This document shows, one piece after another, positions 6,703-13,617 of a stretch of DNA of 16,629 nucleotides (the first letter of the stretch is position 1; each line of letters begins with the position of its first letter). A program made the translations under genes and the position numbers. Below the pieces are notes generated by a model. The model did no database searches and was not told where the DNA came from. It saw only the letters and a program-made list of their open reading frames with translations. This stretch comes from Bacteroidales bacterium (GTDB lineage Bacteria > Bacteroidota > Bacteroidia > Bacteroidales > UBA1556), in NCBI GenBank assembly GCA_023145955.1, contig JAGLDA010000176.1, positions 1 to 16,629 of the forward strand, in the 5' to 3' direction.

Positions 6703-8547
6703 TTGACAGGCATCAGACACTATTTATACATACTATTATTTCTACTATTATCAAGTAATGCATTATTTGCACAAGCTGATAGTATGGTAATTACTATAGA
6801 TAATAATATAGAAACCCCTCTAGATTTAAATAAATACACCTATATATATTCAACTACTGATACTAATTCAAAAATTGAAAGTGTCATAAATAATGAGTTT
6901 AGATATTCTCCCAATGGAGTAAAAGGTATTAATAGAGATACAATCTATTGGAAGCAATATAAGTTCTACAATCCTAGTAAAGATACTATTAACTTTTATA
7001 TATACATACCTTATAGTATTATTAATAAGGTTATTGCATATAGTGAACACAGTAATAAGACAGAGCATATTACTTCTTTAGGAATGCTTTATAAACGAGC
7101 TGATAAAGAAATAAACGCTATTGGCTACCCCATACCTATAACACTAGCACCCGGCAAAACCAATATTTATATTTATATAAAAATATTTAATCTTGCATTA
7201 AGAACCAATTCATTTTTAGTCACCAAGGAAGTATTAATTGACACCGTAATGGCTGACGAAAGAATAATCTGGTTTTGGAAAGGTATTTTTCTAATTACTA
7301 CAATTATTGCATTTTCTCTTTTCCTAGTAACTAGGATTAGAATGTTTCTATTCTATTTATTACTTAATATTGGCATGGGCGTATACTTTTTTGCCGAAAT
7401 GGGTGATATTACAAAATATATTGAAATATCACCTTTTAATATAACTGTGTTATTAAAAACAACGAGCATACTCCTTGCTTTCATATCTTTTCCTCTATTA
7501 ATAAACCAAATCGTACCCATAGCAAAGCTAAGACCCCGAATATGGAGGTTTATGTATTATGTATTGTCAATAGTAGTTTTATCATGGCTAGCTATCCTAA
7601 TTCCTCATTTTTTATCAACAAAGGTGCTATTCTATACAACAATTATCTATAATTATTATGCCCCTTTCATGCTTATATTACAAATGTATTTAGTATTTGT
7701 GGCGTTTAGAGCAAAGGTTAATAATTCCAAGTATCTTTTTGTTGGTTATAGTGGTTATATAATGGCAATGTTTCTTTATGCCATATTACCAAATTTAGGA
7801 TTAATAAAACCTAGTTTACATATTTATAACACTTTTATTTATGGCTCTTTATTCGAAATAATAATGTTTATGAGTCTAATAGGTAAGGAAACTCTCTTTG
7901 TATATTCTCACCGCTCTAGTTTACTTGAAAAACAAAAAGAACATCAAACAGATATTATTAATGCAATTGTAAAAAGTCAAGAATCTGAAAGAGATAGATT
8001 AGGGAAAGAAATTCATGATATGATAGGCACAAACATATCTGTAATTAAGCAAAATATTGACGCTTCAAATAAGCCACTTATCGAGATTATTGATCGTACA
8101 ATTAAGCATACTCGTGATTTAAGTCATGGCTTGGTAACTCCAATGATAAAAAATGACGAATTTGTAGATGAAATTGATGACCTATGTACGCTGTTTTCTC
8201 AACCTGATTTTTCTGTAAAATCCAGCTTTTTTAACTGGAAAAGAGCATGTAGTGAAGAAAAAATAGTTCATTTATATAGAATTATTCAAGAATTGCTAAA
8301 TAATGCTGTTAAACACAGTAAAGCAAGTAATGTGCTCTTACAATTTATTTCAAACGATAATGACGAAATTATTGTTATGTACGAAGACGATGGAATTGGT
8401 TTTGATTACAAATCGGCATATTACGATAAAGGGCTAGGGCTTATTAATATAGAAAATAGAGTTAAGCTAATTGACGCAAAGATAATATTTGACACAGTAA
8501 TAGATAAAGGAACTACCATAATTATAGAATTAAATAAAAAGTCATAA
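6703..8547 (+). CDS. 7TMR-DISM sensor histidine kinase (HisKA_3/HATPase)
   Basis: This 614-residue membrane kinase starts at TTG 6703. An in-frame TAG at 6685-6687 limits upstream extension, the first Met comes only after the signal peptide, and the signal peptide (YLYILLFLLLSSNALFAQ) begins right after the TTG. Residues 25-180 form a periplasmic beta-sandwich of the 7TMR-DISM extracellular type (DTIYWKQYKFYNPS, then APGKTNIYIYI). Seven membrane segments follow (about 188-210, 213-231, 247-271, 282-305, 310-336, 344-365, 374-395). The H-box ERDRLGKEIHDMIG has phospho-acceptor His438; the N-box QELLNNAVKHS is 529-539; G1 is DDGIGF (562-567) and G2 is GLGL (577-580). This HisKA_3 architecture normally signals to NarL/LuxR-type regulators, but none is adjacent, so it is an orphan kinase. 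The ligand is unknown. Half of a palindromic repeat sits right after the stop codon. Confidence 0.93.
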   Translation: MTGIRHYLYILLFLLLSSNALFAQADSMVITIDNNIETPLDLNKYTYIYSTTDTNSKIESVINNEFRYSPNGVKGINRDTIYWKQYKFYNPSKDTINFYIYIPYSIINKVIAYSEHSNKTEHITSLGMLYKRADKEINAIGYPIPITLAPGKTNIYIYIKIFNLALRTNSFLVTKEVLIDTVMADERIIWFWKGIFLITTIIAFSLFLVTRIRMFLFYLLLNIGMGVYFFAEMGDITKYIEISPFNITVLLKTTSILLAFISFPLLINQIVPIAKLRPRIWRFMYYVLSIVVLSWLAILIPHFLSTKVLFYTTIIYNYYAPFMLILQMYLVFVAFRAKVNNSKYLFVGYSGYIMAMFLYAILPNLGLIKPSLHIYNTFIYGSLFEIIMFMSLIGKETLFVYSHRSSLLEKQKEHQTDIINAIVKSQESERDRLGKEIHDMIGTNISVIKQNIDASNKPLIEIIDRTIKHTRDLSHGLVTPMIKNDEFVDEIDDLCTLFSQPDFSVKSSFFNWKRACSEEKIVHLYRIIQELLNNAVKHSKASNVLLQFISNDNDEIIVMYEDDGIGFDYKSAYYDKGLGLINIENRVKLIDAKIIFDTVIDKGTTIIIELNKKS

Positions 8548-8610
8548 TGCCAATTATGATTCAAATCTGCTGATAAATAAACTGGAATACATTTCTTATA
8601 TTCAAGATAA
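8548..8610 (-). repeat. Solo arm of the MITE-like palindromic element
   Basis: Beginning one base after the kinase stop codon, this stretch (TGCCAATTATGATTCAAATC and onward) matches the reverse complement of about 15253-15315 at most positions: shared blocks include TGCCAATTATGATTCAAA, CTGCTGAT and TATTCAAG. The other arm and the central hairpin are absent, so this is a half or decayed copy. The rest of the 8548-8713 gap holds the promoter of the next gene. Confidence 0.75.
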
Positions 8611-8684
8611 AACTTCAATAATATATGCACTATAAGTAAGTATTATTAAGGAAAATTATTCTCCTTTCCAAAAGTATAAAACAC

Positions 8685-8692
8685 TATATTTG
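8685..8692 (+). promoter_or_regulatory. -7 box of the prenyltransferase promoter
   Basis: TATATTTG is an exact TAnnTTTG match 21 bp before ATG 8714, implying a short leader of roughly 15-18 nt. A good TTG -33 element is not visible. Confidence 0.55.
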
Positions 8693-8713
8693 CCTTTCTA
8701 AATTCAAAACAGA

Positions 8714-9682
8714 ATGCACACAACAAAGGAATTACAACAAAAGATTGTGGATTTATTTGATTCTCTCAATTATATGGGTGAACCAAAGGAATTATACGAG
8801 CCAATACAATACTCACTCTCTCAGGGTGGGAAACGACTGCGCCCTCTACTTAGCTATATGTCGTGTTCGTTATATGGAGGCAACTTAGAAGAGGTTAAAA
8901 ATGCAGCCATTGGTTTAGAAATTTTTCACAATTTCACCCTACTTCATGATGATATAATGGACGAATCGCCTTTGCGAAGAGGAATGCCATCAGTATATCA
9001 TAAATGGGATTCAAATACTGCAATTCTTTCTGGCGATACAATGTTTGTTGTTGCATACGAATATGTTACTAATACAAAACTCGAATATTTAGTTGACACT
9101 CTTAACGTATTTAATACTACTGCACGTGAAGTATGCGAAGGGCAGCAGTACGATATGAATTTTGAGACCTATAAAACTACCACTATTGACGAATATATGG
9201 AGATGATTCGTCTTAAAACTGCTGTGCTAATTGCTGCTGCATTAAAAATTGGAGCTATTGCTGCAGGAGCTTCCTATGAAGAGCAGCGAAAGATTTATGA
9301 TTTTGGAATTCTAATAGGCTTAGCATTCCAACTTCGTGATGATTTTTTAGACGCTTTTGGCAATGAAGAAACGTTTGGTAAACCTATTGGTAATGACATT
9401 GTTACAAATAAAAAAACTTACCTCTACTTACGAGCATACGAATTAGCAGATTTAAACATAAAGAACCAACTTAACCAAGCATTTGAGATAACTGATAAAA
9501 TTGTTAAAGTAGAAAAAGTCTTGGATATCTACAGTAATCTTAGGATTAAGGAAGAAACCGAAAATAAAATAACTGAGCTTTATGAAAAAGGACTTGCTTT
9601 GCTAGAAAGCGTAGATAGGCCTCAAGAAGAAAAAGCTGAGTTATATGCTTTTCTTATGAAACTTGTAAAAAGAGAAGTTTAG
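8714..9682 (+). CDS. Short-chain polyprenyl diphosphate synthase (FPP/GGPP type)
   Basis: This 322-residue trans-isoprenyl diphosphate synthase adds isopentenyl diphosphate units to an allylic primer. Diagnostic motifs are GGKRLRP (38-44), the first Asp-rich motif HDDIMDESPLRRG (Asp79, Asp80, Asp83), the Lys and Gln positions in RLKTA and FQLRDD, and the second Asp-rich motif DDFLD (209-213) followed by GKPIGNDI. The first motif is the compact DDxxD form. The residue five before it is Phe74, a bulky side chain that in known enzymes closes the chain-length pocket, whereas octaprenyl/solanesyl synthases have Ala there. C15-C20 products are therefore more likely than quinone side chains; this is inference from family rules. 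It is cytosolic and has its own promoter. The stop codon lies 4 bp from that of the convergent Nudix gene. Confidence 0.95.
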   Translation: MHTTKELQQKIVDLFDSLNYMGEPKELYEPIQYSLSQGGKRLRPLLSYMSCSLYGGNLEEVKNAAIGLEIFHNFTLLHDDIMDESPLRRGMPSVYHKWDSNTAILSGDTMFVVAYEYVTNTKLEYLVDTLNVFNTTAREVCEGQQYDMNFETYKTTTIDEYMEMIRLKTAVLIAAALKIGAIAAGASYEEQRKIYDFGILIGLAFQLRDDFLDAFGNEETFGKPIGNDIVTNKKTYLYLRAYELADLNIKNQLNQAFEITDKIVKVEKVLDIYSNLRIKEETENKITELYEKGLALLESVDRPQEEKAELYAFLMKLVKREV

Positions 9683-9686
9683 TTTT

Positions 9687-10328
9687 TTATTGTGGAAATA
9701 GCGAATCCAATAATTCACTAATCATCATTGCTGTTGCTCCCCATATTTCAATCCCATTTATATTGTAATAAGGAGCACTAATTTGTCGCCCAGAAGTAGT
9801 TGGCCCAAAACTTTTATATCCTATATTTTTATTATCCAATAGGTCTTCAATTGGAATCTCCAATAGCTTCTCAACCTCCTCGGTATTTATTTCAAGTTTA
9901 GGCAATTGCGGAATATAAACAACAAACTGATGCACACAAAAATCAGTAATTGGTATTAATAAAGGAGTAAGCTCTCCCAAAAGCTCAACATTGGCATACA
10001 ATCCTATCTCCTCTTTTGCTTCACGAATAGCCGTTTCAAACAAATTACTATCTATTTCATCTTTCTTTCCACCAGGAAAAGATATTTGACCTCTATGCTT
10101 AAGCAAATTTTTAGACCGTTCTGTTAATAGCAAGAACAATTTATCGTCCTTTTTGTATATTAAAATAAGAACTGCACTTTGCATAGCATTTTCCTTATCT
10201 ATATATTTAGAGATATCTATATCGCGCATTTCTGGCGACATTTTGAGTTGAGAAGAAAGTCCTTTAGGATTTTTAAGCAACCTTTTGTACGCATTTTTAT
10301 CGAATTCCATAGTAATATATCTAAACAC
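9687..10328 (-). CDS. Nudix hydrolase, CoA pyrophosphatase (NudL) type
   Basis: This 213-residue enzyme carries the Nudix box as GGKKDEIDSNLF followed by REAKEEIGL (residues 86-110), with catalytic/metal residues Arg102, Glu103, Glu106 and Glu107. It is preceded by the UPF0035/CoA-hydrolase signature LLLTERSKNLLKHRG and QISFPGG (about 66-87). That combination marks the subfamily that splits CoA or oxidised CoA into 3',5'-ADP and 4'-phosphopantetheine. The spacing inside the box is one residue off the classical pattern, as is usual in this subfamily. Two starts are possible: ATG at 10328 and, six codons later, MEFDKNAYKRLL at 10310; the shorter form begins like other family members. It is convergent with the prenyltransferase, and no clear promoter box is visible upstream. 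The protein should be cytosolic. Confidence 0.92.
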   Translation of the reverse strand: MFRYITMEFDKNAYKRLLKNPKGLSSQLKMSPEMRDIDISKYIDKENAMQSAVLILIYKKDDKLFLLLTERSKNLLKHRGQISFPGGKKDEIDSNLFETAIREAKEEIGLYANVELLGELTPLLIPITDFCVHQFVVYIPQLPKLEINTEEVEKLLEIPIEDLLDNKNIGYKSFGPTTSGRQISAPYYNINGIEIWGATAMMISELLDSLFPQ

Positions 10329-10400
10329 ATTAATCTTATGCTAATTTTAATAACTGACAACCAATTAATTGCATATTATACAAAATAATTTAACATTTTT

Positions 10401-10431
10401 TTGCATTTGTAGATAATATTTATCACATTTG
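10401..10431 (+). promoter_or_regulatory. Probable promoter of the small lipoprotein gene
   Basis: A TTG at 10401-10403 (end of a T-run) is followed after 20 bp by CACATTTG at 10424-10431, one mismatch from TAnnTTTG. The spacing is right for the Bacteroidota sigma factor. The predicted leader is about 40 nt and A-rich before ATG 10475. Confidence 0.45.
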
Positions 10432-10474
10432 CATATAGTAAAACAACAAATTTAACTAATTAAACATACTTATC

Positions 10475-10813
10475 ATGAAAAACCTAATGAAACTTGCATT
10501 AATGCTATTTGCAGTAGTTACTTTTACCGCTTGTAATAACGAAGCTCCTGTAGAAGCAACAACTGAAAACGTTGAAACTACTACAACCGAAAGTGTTGAA
10601 GTTGCTGAAGAAACTCAAGCTGCTAACGAAGCTGAACAAGTTATTCCAGCAGATATGACTAATGAGCCTGTAAAAGATGCTGAAGTATCAGCAGAAGAAG
10701 GTGTAGTTACTGAAGCAGCACCTGCAGCAGCTATTCAAGCAGCTCCAGCTGTTAAAGAAGAGAATAAAATGGGCATTAAAAAAGAAGTAAAAAAAGAAGT
10801 TATTAAAGAATAA
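10475..10813 (+). CDS. Small acidic lipoprotein of low complexity
   Basis: This 112-residue protein has a lipoprotein signal peptide, MKNLMKLALMLFAVVTFTAC, with the lipobox cysteine at position 20; the mature protein would be lipid-anchored. The residues after Cys20 are NNEAP. From residue 25 on it consists almost only of Glu, Ala, Thr, Val and Pro, which suggests a disordered stalk or spacer. The last 20 residues switch to a Lys/Glu tail (KMGIKKEVKKEVIKE). Codon composition is richer in GC than the neighbours because of the Ala and Glu content. It has its own promoter and a strong terminator, so it is probably a well expressed single-gene unit. I recognise no domain and no function can be assigned. 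Confidence 0.85.
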   Translation: MKNLMKLALMLFAVVTFTACNNEAPVEATTENVETTTTESVEVAEETQAANEAEQVIPADMTNEPVKDAEVSAEEGVVTEAAPAAAIQAAPAVKEENKMGIKKEVKKEVIKE

Positions 10814-10831
10814 TATTTTTTGATAAAAATT

Positions 10832-10868
10832 ATAGCCTTTTAAACAGTTTAAAAGGCTATTTTTTTGC
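10832..10868 (+). terminator. Strong intrinsic terminator after the lipoprotein gene
   Basis: ATAGCCTTTTAAA at 10832-10844 pairs perfectly with TTTAAAAGGCTAT at 10848-10860 around a CAG loop, and a run of Ts follows at once. It closes the lipoprotein transcript about 20 nt after the stop codon and separates it from the next promoter. Confidence 0.92.
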
Positions 10869-10936
10869 CTTTTTTTTTAATTAACAAAATTTAATAATTT
10901 TTTATATCACTATAAATTTTCTGCTACAAAAAACAC

Positions 10937-10944
10937 TACTTTTG
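10937..10944 (+). promoter_or_regulatory. -7 box of the putative small RNA gene
   Basis: TACTTTTG is an exact TAnnTTTG match, located after the lipoprotein terminator and 210 bp before the next ORF. Transcription would start near 10948-10950. Confidence 0.55.
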
Positions 10945-10948
10945 CGGC

Positions 10949-11079
10949 GTTAGTTAATTAGTGAAAAAGGCAGGTCCCACCTGCCACTTTATTGGTCGCT
11001 CACATTTTCCCTTGCGGTCAATAATAATCTGTGATTTTAGTATTAGGCTGTCTCAATTCTATTGGGCAGCCTTTTTTTT
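10949..11079 (+). ncRNA. Putative structured small RNA, about 130 nt
   Basis: Between a -7 box (10937-10944) and an intrinsic terminator (11045-11079) there is no plausible ORF, but there are three stems. First, GGCAGGT (10969-10975) with ACCTGCC (10979-10985) is a perfect 7-bp stem on a CCC loop. Second, TTATTGGTCGC (10989-10999) with GCGGTCAATAA (11014-11024) gives 11 bp including two G-U pairs, around a 14-nt pyrimidine-rich loop. Third is the terminator stem. The first stem is GC-rich in an AT-rich background, as expected for a selected RNA. It does not look like tRNA, SRP RNA, tmRNA or RNase P RNA. A 6S-type RNA or an unnamed sRNA is possible, but I cannot match it. A leader of the downstream hydrolase gene is less likely because the terminator and a second -7 box intervene. 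Confidence 0.55.
11045..11079 (+). terminator. Intrinsic terminator of the putative small RNA
   Basis: AGGCTGTCT (11045-11053) pairs with GGGCAGCCT (11064-11072), including two G-U pairs, and is followed by an eight-base T-run at 11072-11079. This is a classic terminator placed where no upstream ORF ends, so it marks the 3' end of a non-coding transcript. Confidence 0.85.
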
Positions 11080-11106
11080 ATTATTCTATACAAATAGTTA
11101 ATTCCA

Positions 11107-11114
11107 TATATTTG
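11107..11114 (+). promoter_or_regulatory. -7 box of the glycosyl hydrolase promoter
   Basis: TATATTTG is an exact TAnnTTTG match 40 bp before the TTG start at 11155 and just downstream of the small-RNA terminator. No clear TTG -33 element is seen. Confidence 0.55.
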
Positions 11115-11154
11115 CAGCATATTTTTATACAAACTACTTATAAGCAACCTAAAT

Positions 11155-12204
11155 TTGAAGTCTTTAATTATTACAATATTTATACTATTCAGTTTTCTAG
11201 CATCTAATGCGCAGGACAGGGCAATGTGGGCAACCATATGGAGTAGCAATAGTGCTGAAAAAATTGACAAAATCATTCTTGATGCACATAAGAATAATTT
11301 TAATAAAATATTCTTACAAGTAAGATATCGCGCTGATGCATTGTACATTCCAAATCTTAGGGACTCTACATATAAAAATACAGAAAGCCGCAGCTATATT
11401 CTTGATGGTTCAAATTTTGACCCACTCCAATATGCAATTGACAAAGCTGCCACAAAAAATATAGAAATCCATGCTTGGGTTCCTATTTTTGTAGTTACGC
11501 CCCACGATTTATCAAAAATAACTGATAATCATATTTATTATACAAATAAAGAGTGGATAACATACACCAATAACTTTGTACCAATGCAATACAATTCTCA
11601 TGAAGGGGCTTTCTTAGACCCGGGAATTGAGCAAGTTCAGCAGTATACATTAAATATACTAAGAGATATTGCAAGCAATTATAATGTTAATGGAATTCAA
11701 CTAGATTACATAAGATATCCCGACTCACTTTATGGATTTAACCCCATTGCCATTCAAAATTTCAAAGAATCTAACTATAAGGACTTCAATCTTTGGAAAC
11801 AATCACAAATAAATAGCTTTGTAAATAAAAGCTTTACTATGCTTAAAGCAATCAATCCAAACATACAAGTTTCTGCTGCAGTATTTGGAAACCAGAGAAA
11901 AGCCATTGATTTATTCTCCCAAAATTGGAAAGAATGGCTTACTGGGAATTACATAGACAAGGTATATGTAATGGCATATAACACCTCTGATAAAACCTTT
12001 ACTCAGGTATTAAAAAGCATTGATGATGTAGATAGGGCTAAGACCACAATAGTGCTTCGAGCATGGGTAGATAAGAAGAGTTATAGTGCACATCAGATAA
12101 ATAGAAAGATTAAAATTTCAAAGAATATGAACTTTTACAACTTTGGTTTTTATAGCTATTCTGGTTTAATAAAAAATAATTACTTACCACATATTCATTA
12201 TTAA
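11155..12204 (+). CDS. Secreted family-10-like glycosyl hydrolase (GHL10/DUF187)
   Basis: This 349-residue exported protein starts at TTG 11155. The signal peptide KSLIITIFILFSFLASNAQ begins immediately after it, so TTG is the credible start. The mature protein begins DRAMWATIWSS and follows the GHL10 (DUF187) TIM-barrel pattern: KIFLQVRYRADALY (about 51-64), the IEIHAWVPIFVV strand (about 103-114), a TNFVPM...FLDPG segment, and the diagnostic GIQLDYIRYP (180-189) with Asp184 and Tyr185 at the family's active-site position. Later comes VMAYN, another conserved barrel strand. Members are thought to act on cell-wall or complex glycans, but substrates are poorly known. It lacks the N-terminal beta domain and C-terminal Ig-like parts found in longer homologues. 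It is probably periplasmic. It has its own -7 box upstream. Confidence 0.87.
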   Translation: MKSLIITIFILFSFLASNAQDRAMWATIWSSNSAEKIDKIILDAHKNNFNKIFLQVRYRADALYIPNLRDSTYKNTESRSYILDGSNFDPLQYAIDKAATKNIEIHAWVPIFVVTPHDLSKITDNHIYYTNKEWITYTNNFVPMQYNSHEGAFLDPGIEQVQQYTLNILRDIASNYNVNGIQLDYIRYPDSLYGFNPIAIQNFKESNYKDFNLWKQSQINSFVNKSFTMLKAINPNIQVSAAVFGNQRKAIDLFSQNWKEWLTGNYIDKVYVMAYNTSDKTFTQVLKSIDDVDRAKTTIVLRAWVDKKSYSAHQINRKIKISKNMNFYNFGFYSYSGLIKNNYLPHIHY

Positions 12205-12215
12205 AAAATAAAATG

Positions 12216-12223
12216 TAAATTTG
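12216..12223 (+). promoter_or_regulatory. -7 box upstream of the LamG/OmpA-like gene
   Basis: TAAATTTG is an exact TAnnTTTG match 56 bp before ATG 12280. The gap from the previous stop is only 75 bp, so read-through from the hydrolase gene is also possible; no terminator hairpin separates them. Confidence 0.45.
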
Positions 12224-12279
12224 CTATATTATAAAAATACAAGTTACTATATAATATTAAACACTTAAAAACCAAATCC

Positions 12280-13497
12280 ATGAAAATTATCACCATAGTA
12301 TTGCTCCTTCTTTTTTCATTAAACTCATTTTCTCAATTTGGAAGTTTAAAAAAGTTTGTAACTAATAAAACAAAAAAAACTGTTACTAAAAAAAGTGAAG
12401 AACATGTAGAAAAGCAAGCCGATAAAGCAATAAATACTGCGGCTATACATTTAGATACAGCCTTTGCGGAACTTGAAGCATGGGAAGATGAACAGTTTGG
12501 ATTTGTAAAAATTAAAGTAGATGAAAATTTCATTAATCCTTCGGAAATAATGTGGCAAAAATTACGTTTTGTTACTGGCGAAGATATGGTGTACTACGAT
12601 AGGCCTTTCAATTACGAGAAAAAGCATAAAAACCCTAAGCACTGGAACATTGACCCTGATAATAAGGGAACTGTAGAGATTTCAGATTATGGCGTAGGAA
12701 GAATGATTAGCTGTGCTGGACCAGGAATTATTAGTCCTAAAATGAAAAATAATTCTGAAGATTATCTTTCTGATAATTTTACCATAGAATTTGATTTTCT
12801 GATTCAATTAAATCCTTTCAGCAAGCCTATCAAGCTTTTTCTTTATGACAAGGTATCACAAAAAGGCGAAGGTTTATCTCAGCCCATTACTATTTCTACA
12901 ACCTCTGTTCAATATAGAGACTCTATTGCTAAATATCCAGCACTTATGGATAATGAGAATATGACAGGAAATTGGTATCGTTTATCATTAAGTTTCAATA
13001 ATGGTCTTATGAAGGTATTTCTTAATGAGAAAGAAATGGTAACTTATAAAGATGCGGGTCTTAACCCTACTGGTATGAGCCTTGACTATAATGCTGTGCC
13101 TCCAATAAATATCAAAAACTTAGTTATAGCACAAAATCCAAAAACTATATACGCTCAACTACAAGATCAGGGCAAATTCACTTCTTTAAATATTGATTAC
13201 GATATAGAAACAGAGCGACTTACTGGAATAAGCTTATCTGACTTATCCAAAATAGCAGTAATACTTATTAAAAATCCTGAAATGAAGATGGATATTGATG
13301 TGTATTTCTCTAAAATTAGTGATCATGAAGGCACAAAGGAATTAGGACAAAATAAAACCAAATATATTAATGATATATTAGTTTCTATGGGCATTGAGCA
13401 AGAGCAGATAAACACAGTATACAAAGGCAAGATAATGGCTTCTGAGATAAATCCAAAATCGAAACTATCGGAAGCAGTAATTTTCAGTATGAAATAA
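12280..13497 (+). CDS. Secreted protein with LamG-like middle and OmpA-like C-terminus
   Basis: This 405-residue protein has a Sec signal peptide (MKIITIVLLLLFSLNSFSQ). A Lys/Thr-rich, probably helical linker follows (about 22-60). Residues about 130-290 look like a concanavalin/LamG-type beta sandwich: TIEFDFLIQ, NWYRLSLSFNNGLMKVFLNEKE and INIKNLVIAQ are its typical strand pattern. The C-terminus (about 315-405) follows an OmpA-like fold: LSKIAVILIKNPEMKMDIDVYFS, then NKTKYINDILVSMGI. It lacks the canonical TD pair, and the Arg that binds diaminopimelate in OmpA proteins appears as Lys359, so peptidoglycan binding is doubtful. It may be a periplasmic adhesin or envelope structural protein. 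Assignment is by pattern only. The transcript probably ends at the 13536-13600 inverted repeat. Confidence 0.8.
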   Translation: MKIITIVLLLLFSLNSFSQFGSLKKFVTNKTKKTVTKKSEEHVEKQADKAINTAAIHLDTAFAELEAWEDEQFGFVKIKVDENFINPSEIMWQKLRFVTGEDMVYYDRPFNYEKKHKNPKHWNIDPDNKGTVEISDYGVGRMISCAGPGIISPKMKNNSEDYLSDNFTIEFDFLIQLNPFSKPIKLFLYDKVSQKGEGLSQPITISTTSVQYRDSIAKYPALMDNENMTGNWYRLSLSFNNGLMKVFLNEKEMVTYKDAGLNPTGMSLDYNAVPPINIKNLVIAQNPKTIYAQLQDQGKFTSLNIDYDIETERLTGISLSDLSKIAVILIKNPEMKMDIDVYFSKISDHEGTKELGQNKTKYINDILVSMGIEQEQINTVYKGKIMASEINPKSKLSEAVIFSMK

Positions 13498-13535
13498 ACA
13501 GATAATATTAAGTTCCCTTTTCAAGGGTAAACAAT

Positions 13536-13600
13536 AAAAAGACCGTTATAAAAAGAGTAAGTCGTTTTTGAAAAACACTATCTTTTGCAACGGTCTTTTT
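13536..13600. terminator. Inverted repeat, probable terminator/attenuator-like structure before glyS
   Basis: AAAAAGACCGTT (13536-13547) and AACGGTCTTTTT (13589-13600) form a perfect 12-bp stem enclosing 41 nt. The loop carries its own small hairpin, GTTTTTGAAAAAC (13564-13576). A T-run ends the stem, so it could terminate the upstream gene, and by symmetry could act on the other strand too. It abuts the glyS -7 box at 13604. The separate hairpin CCCTT/AAGGG at 13515-13527 has no T-run. Confidence 0.6.
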
Positions 13601-13603
13601 TCT

Positions 13604-13611
13604 TATTTTTG
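13604..13611 (+). promoter_or_regulatory. -7 box of the glyS promoter (leaderless)
   Basis: TATTTTTG matches TAnnTTTG and ends six bases before ATG 13618. Since the box is centred near -7, the start site falls at about 13615-13618, leaving essentially no 5' leader. A TTG at 13585-13587, inside the right part of the inverted repeat region, could be the -33 element with a 16-bp spacer, shorter than usual. Confidence 0.55.
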
Positions 13612-13617
13612 CCACCT

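Noticed and set aside
10949..11079. SRP RNA, tRNA or riboswitch for the downstream gene
   Set aside because: There is no GGAA-type SRP tetraloop context and no cloverleaf or TTC arm, and the terminator plus a separate -7 box isolate it from the hydrolase gene; 6S-like RNA remains open.
11043..11348. 101-aa minus-strand ORF covering the small-RNA terminator and the hydrolase start
   Set aside because: It runs across an intrinsic terminator, a promoter and the signal-peptide region of a well supported gene, and resembles no protein family.
13585..13617. N-terminal extension of glyS from TTG 13585
   Set aside because: It lies upstream of the -7 box and inside the inverted repeat; ATG 13618 starts the usual glycyl-tRNA synthetase N-terminus.
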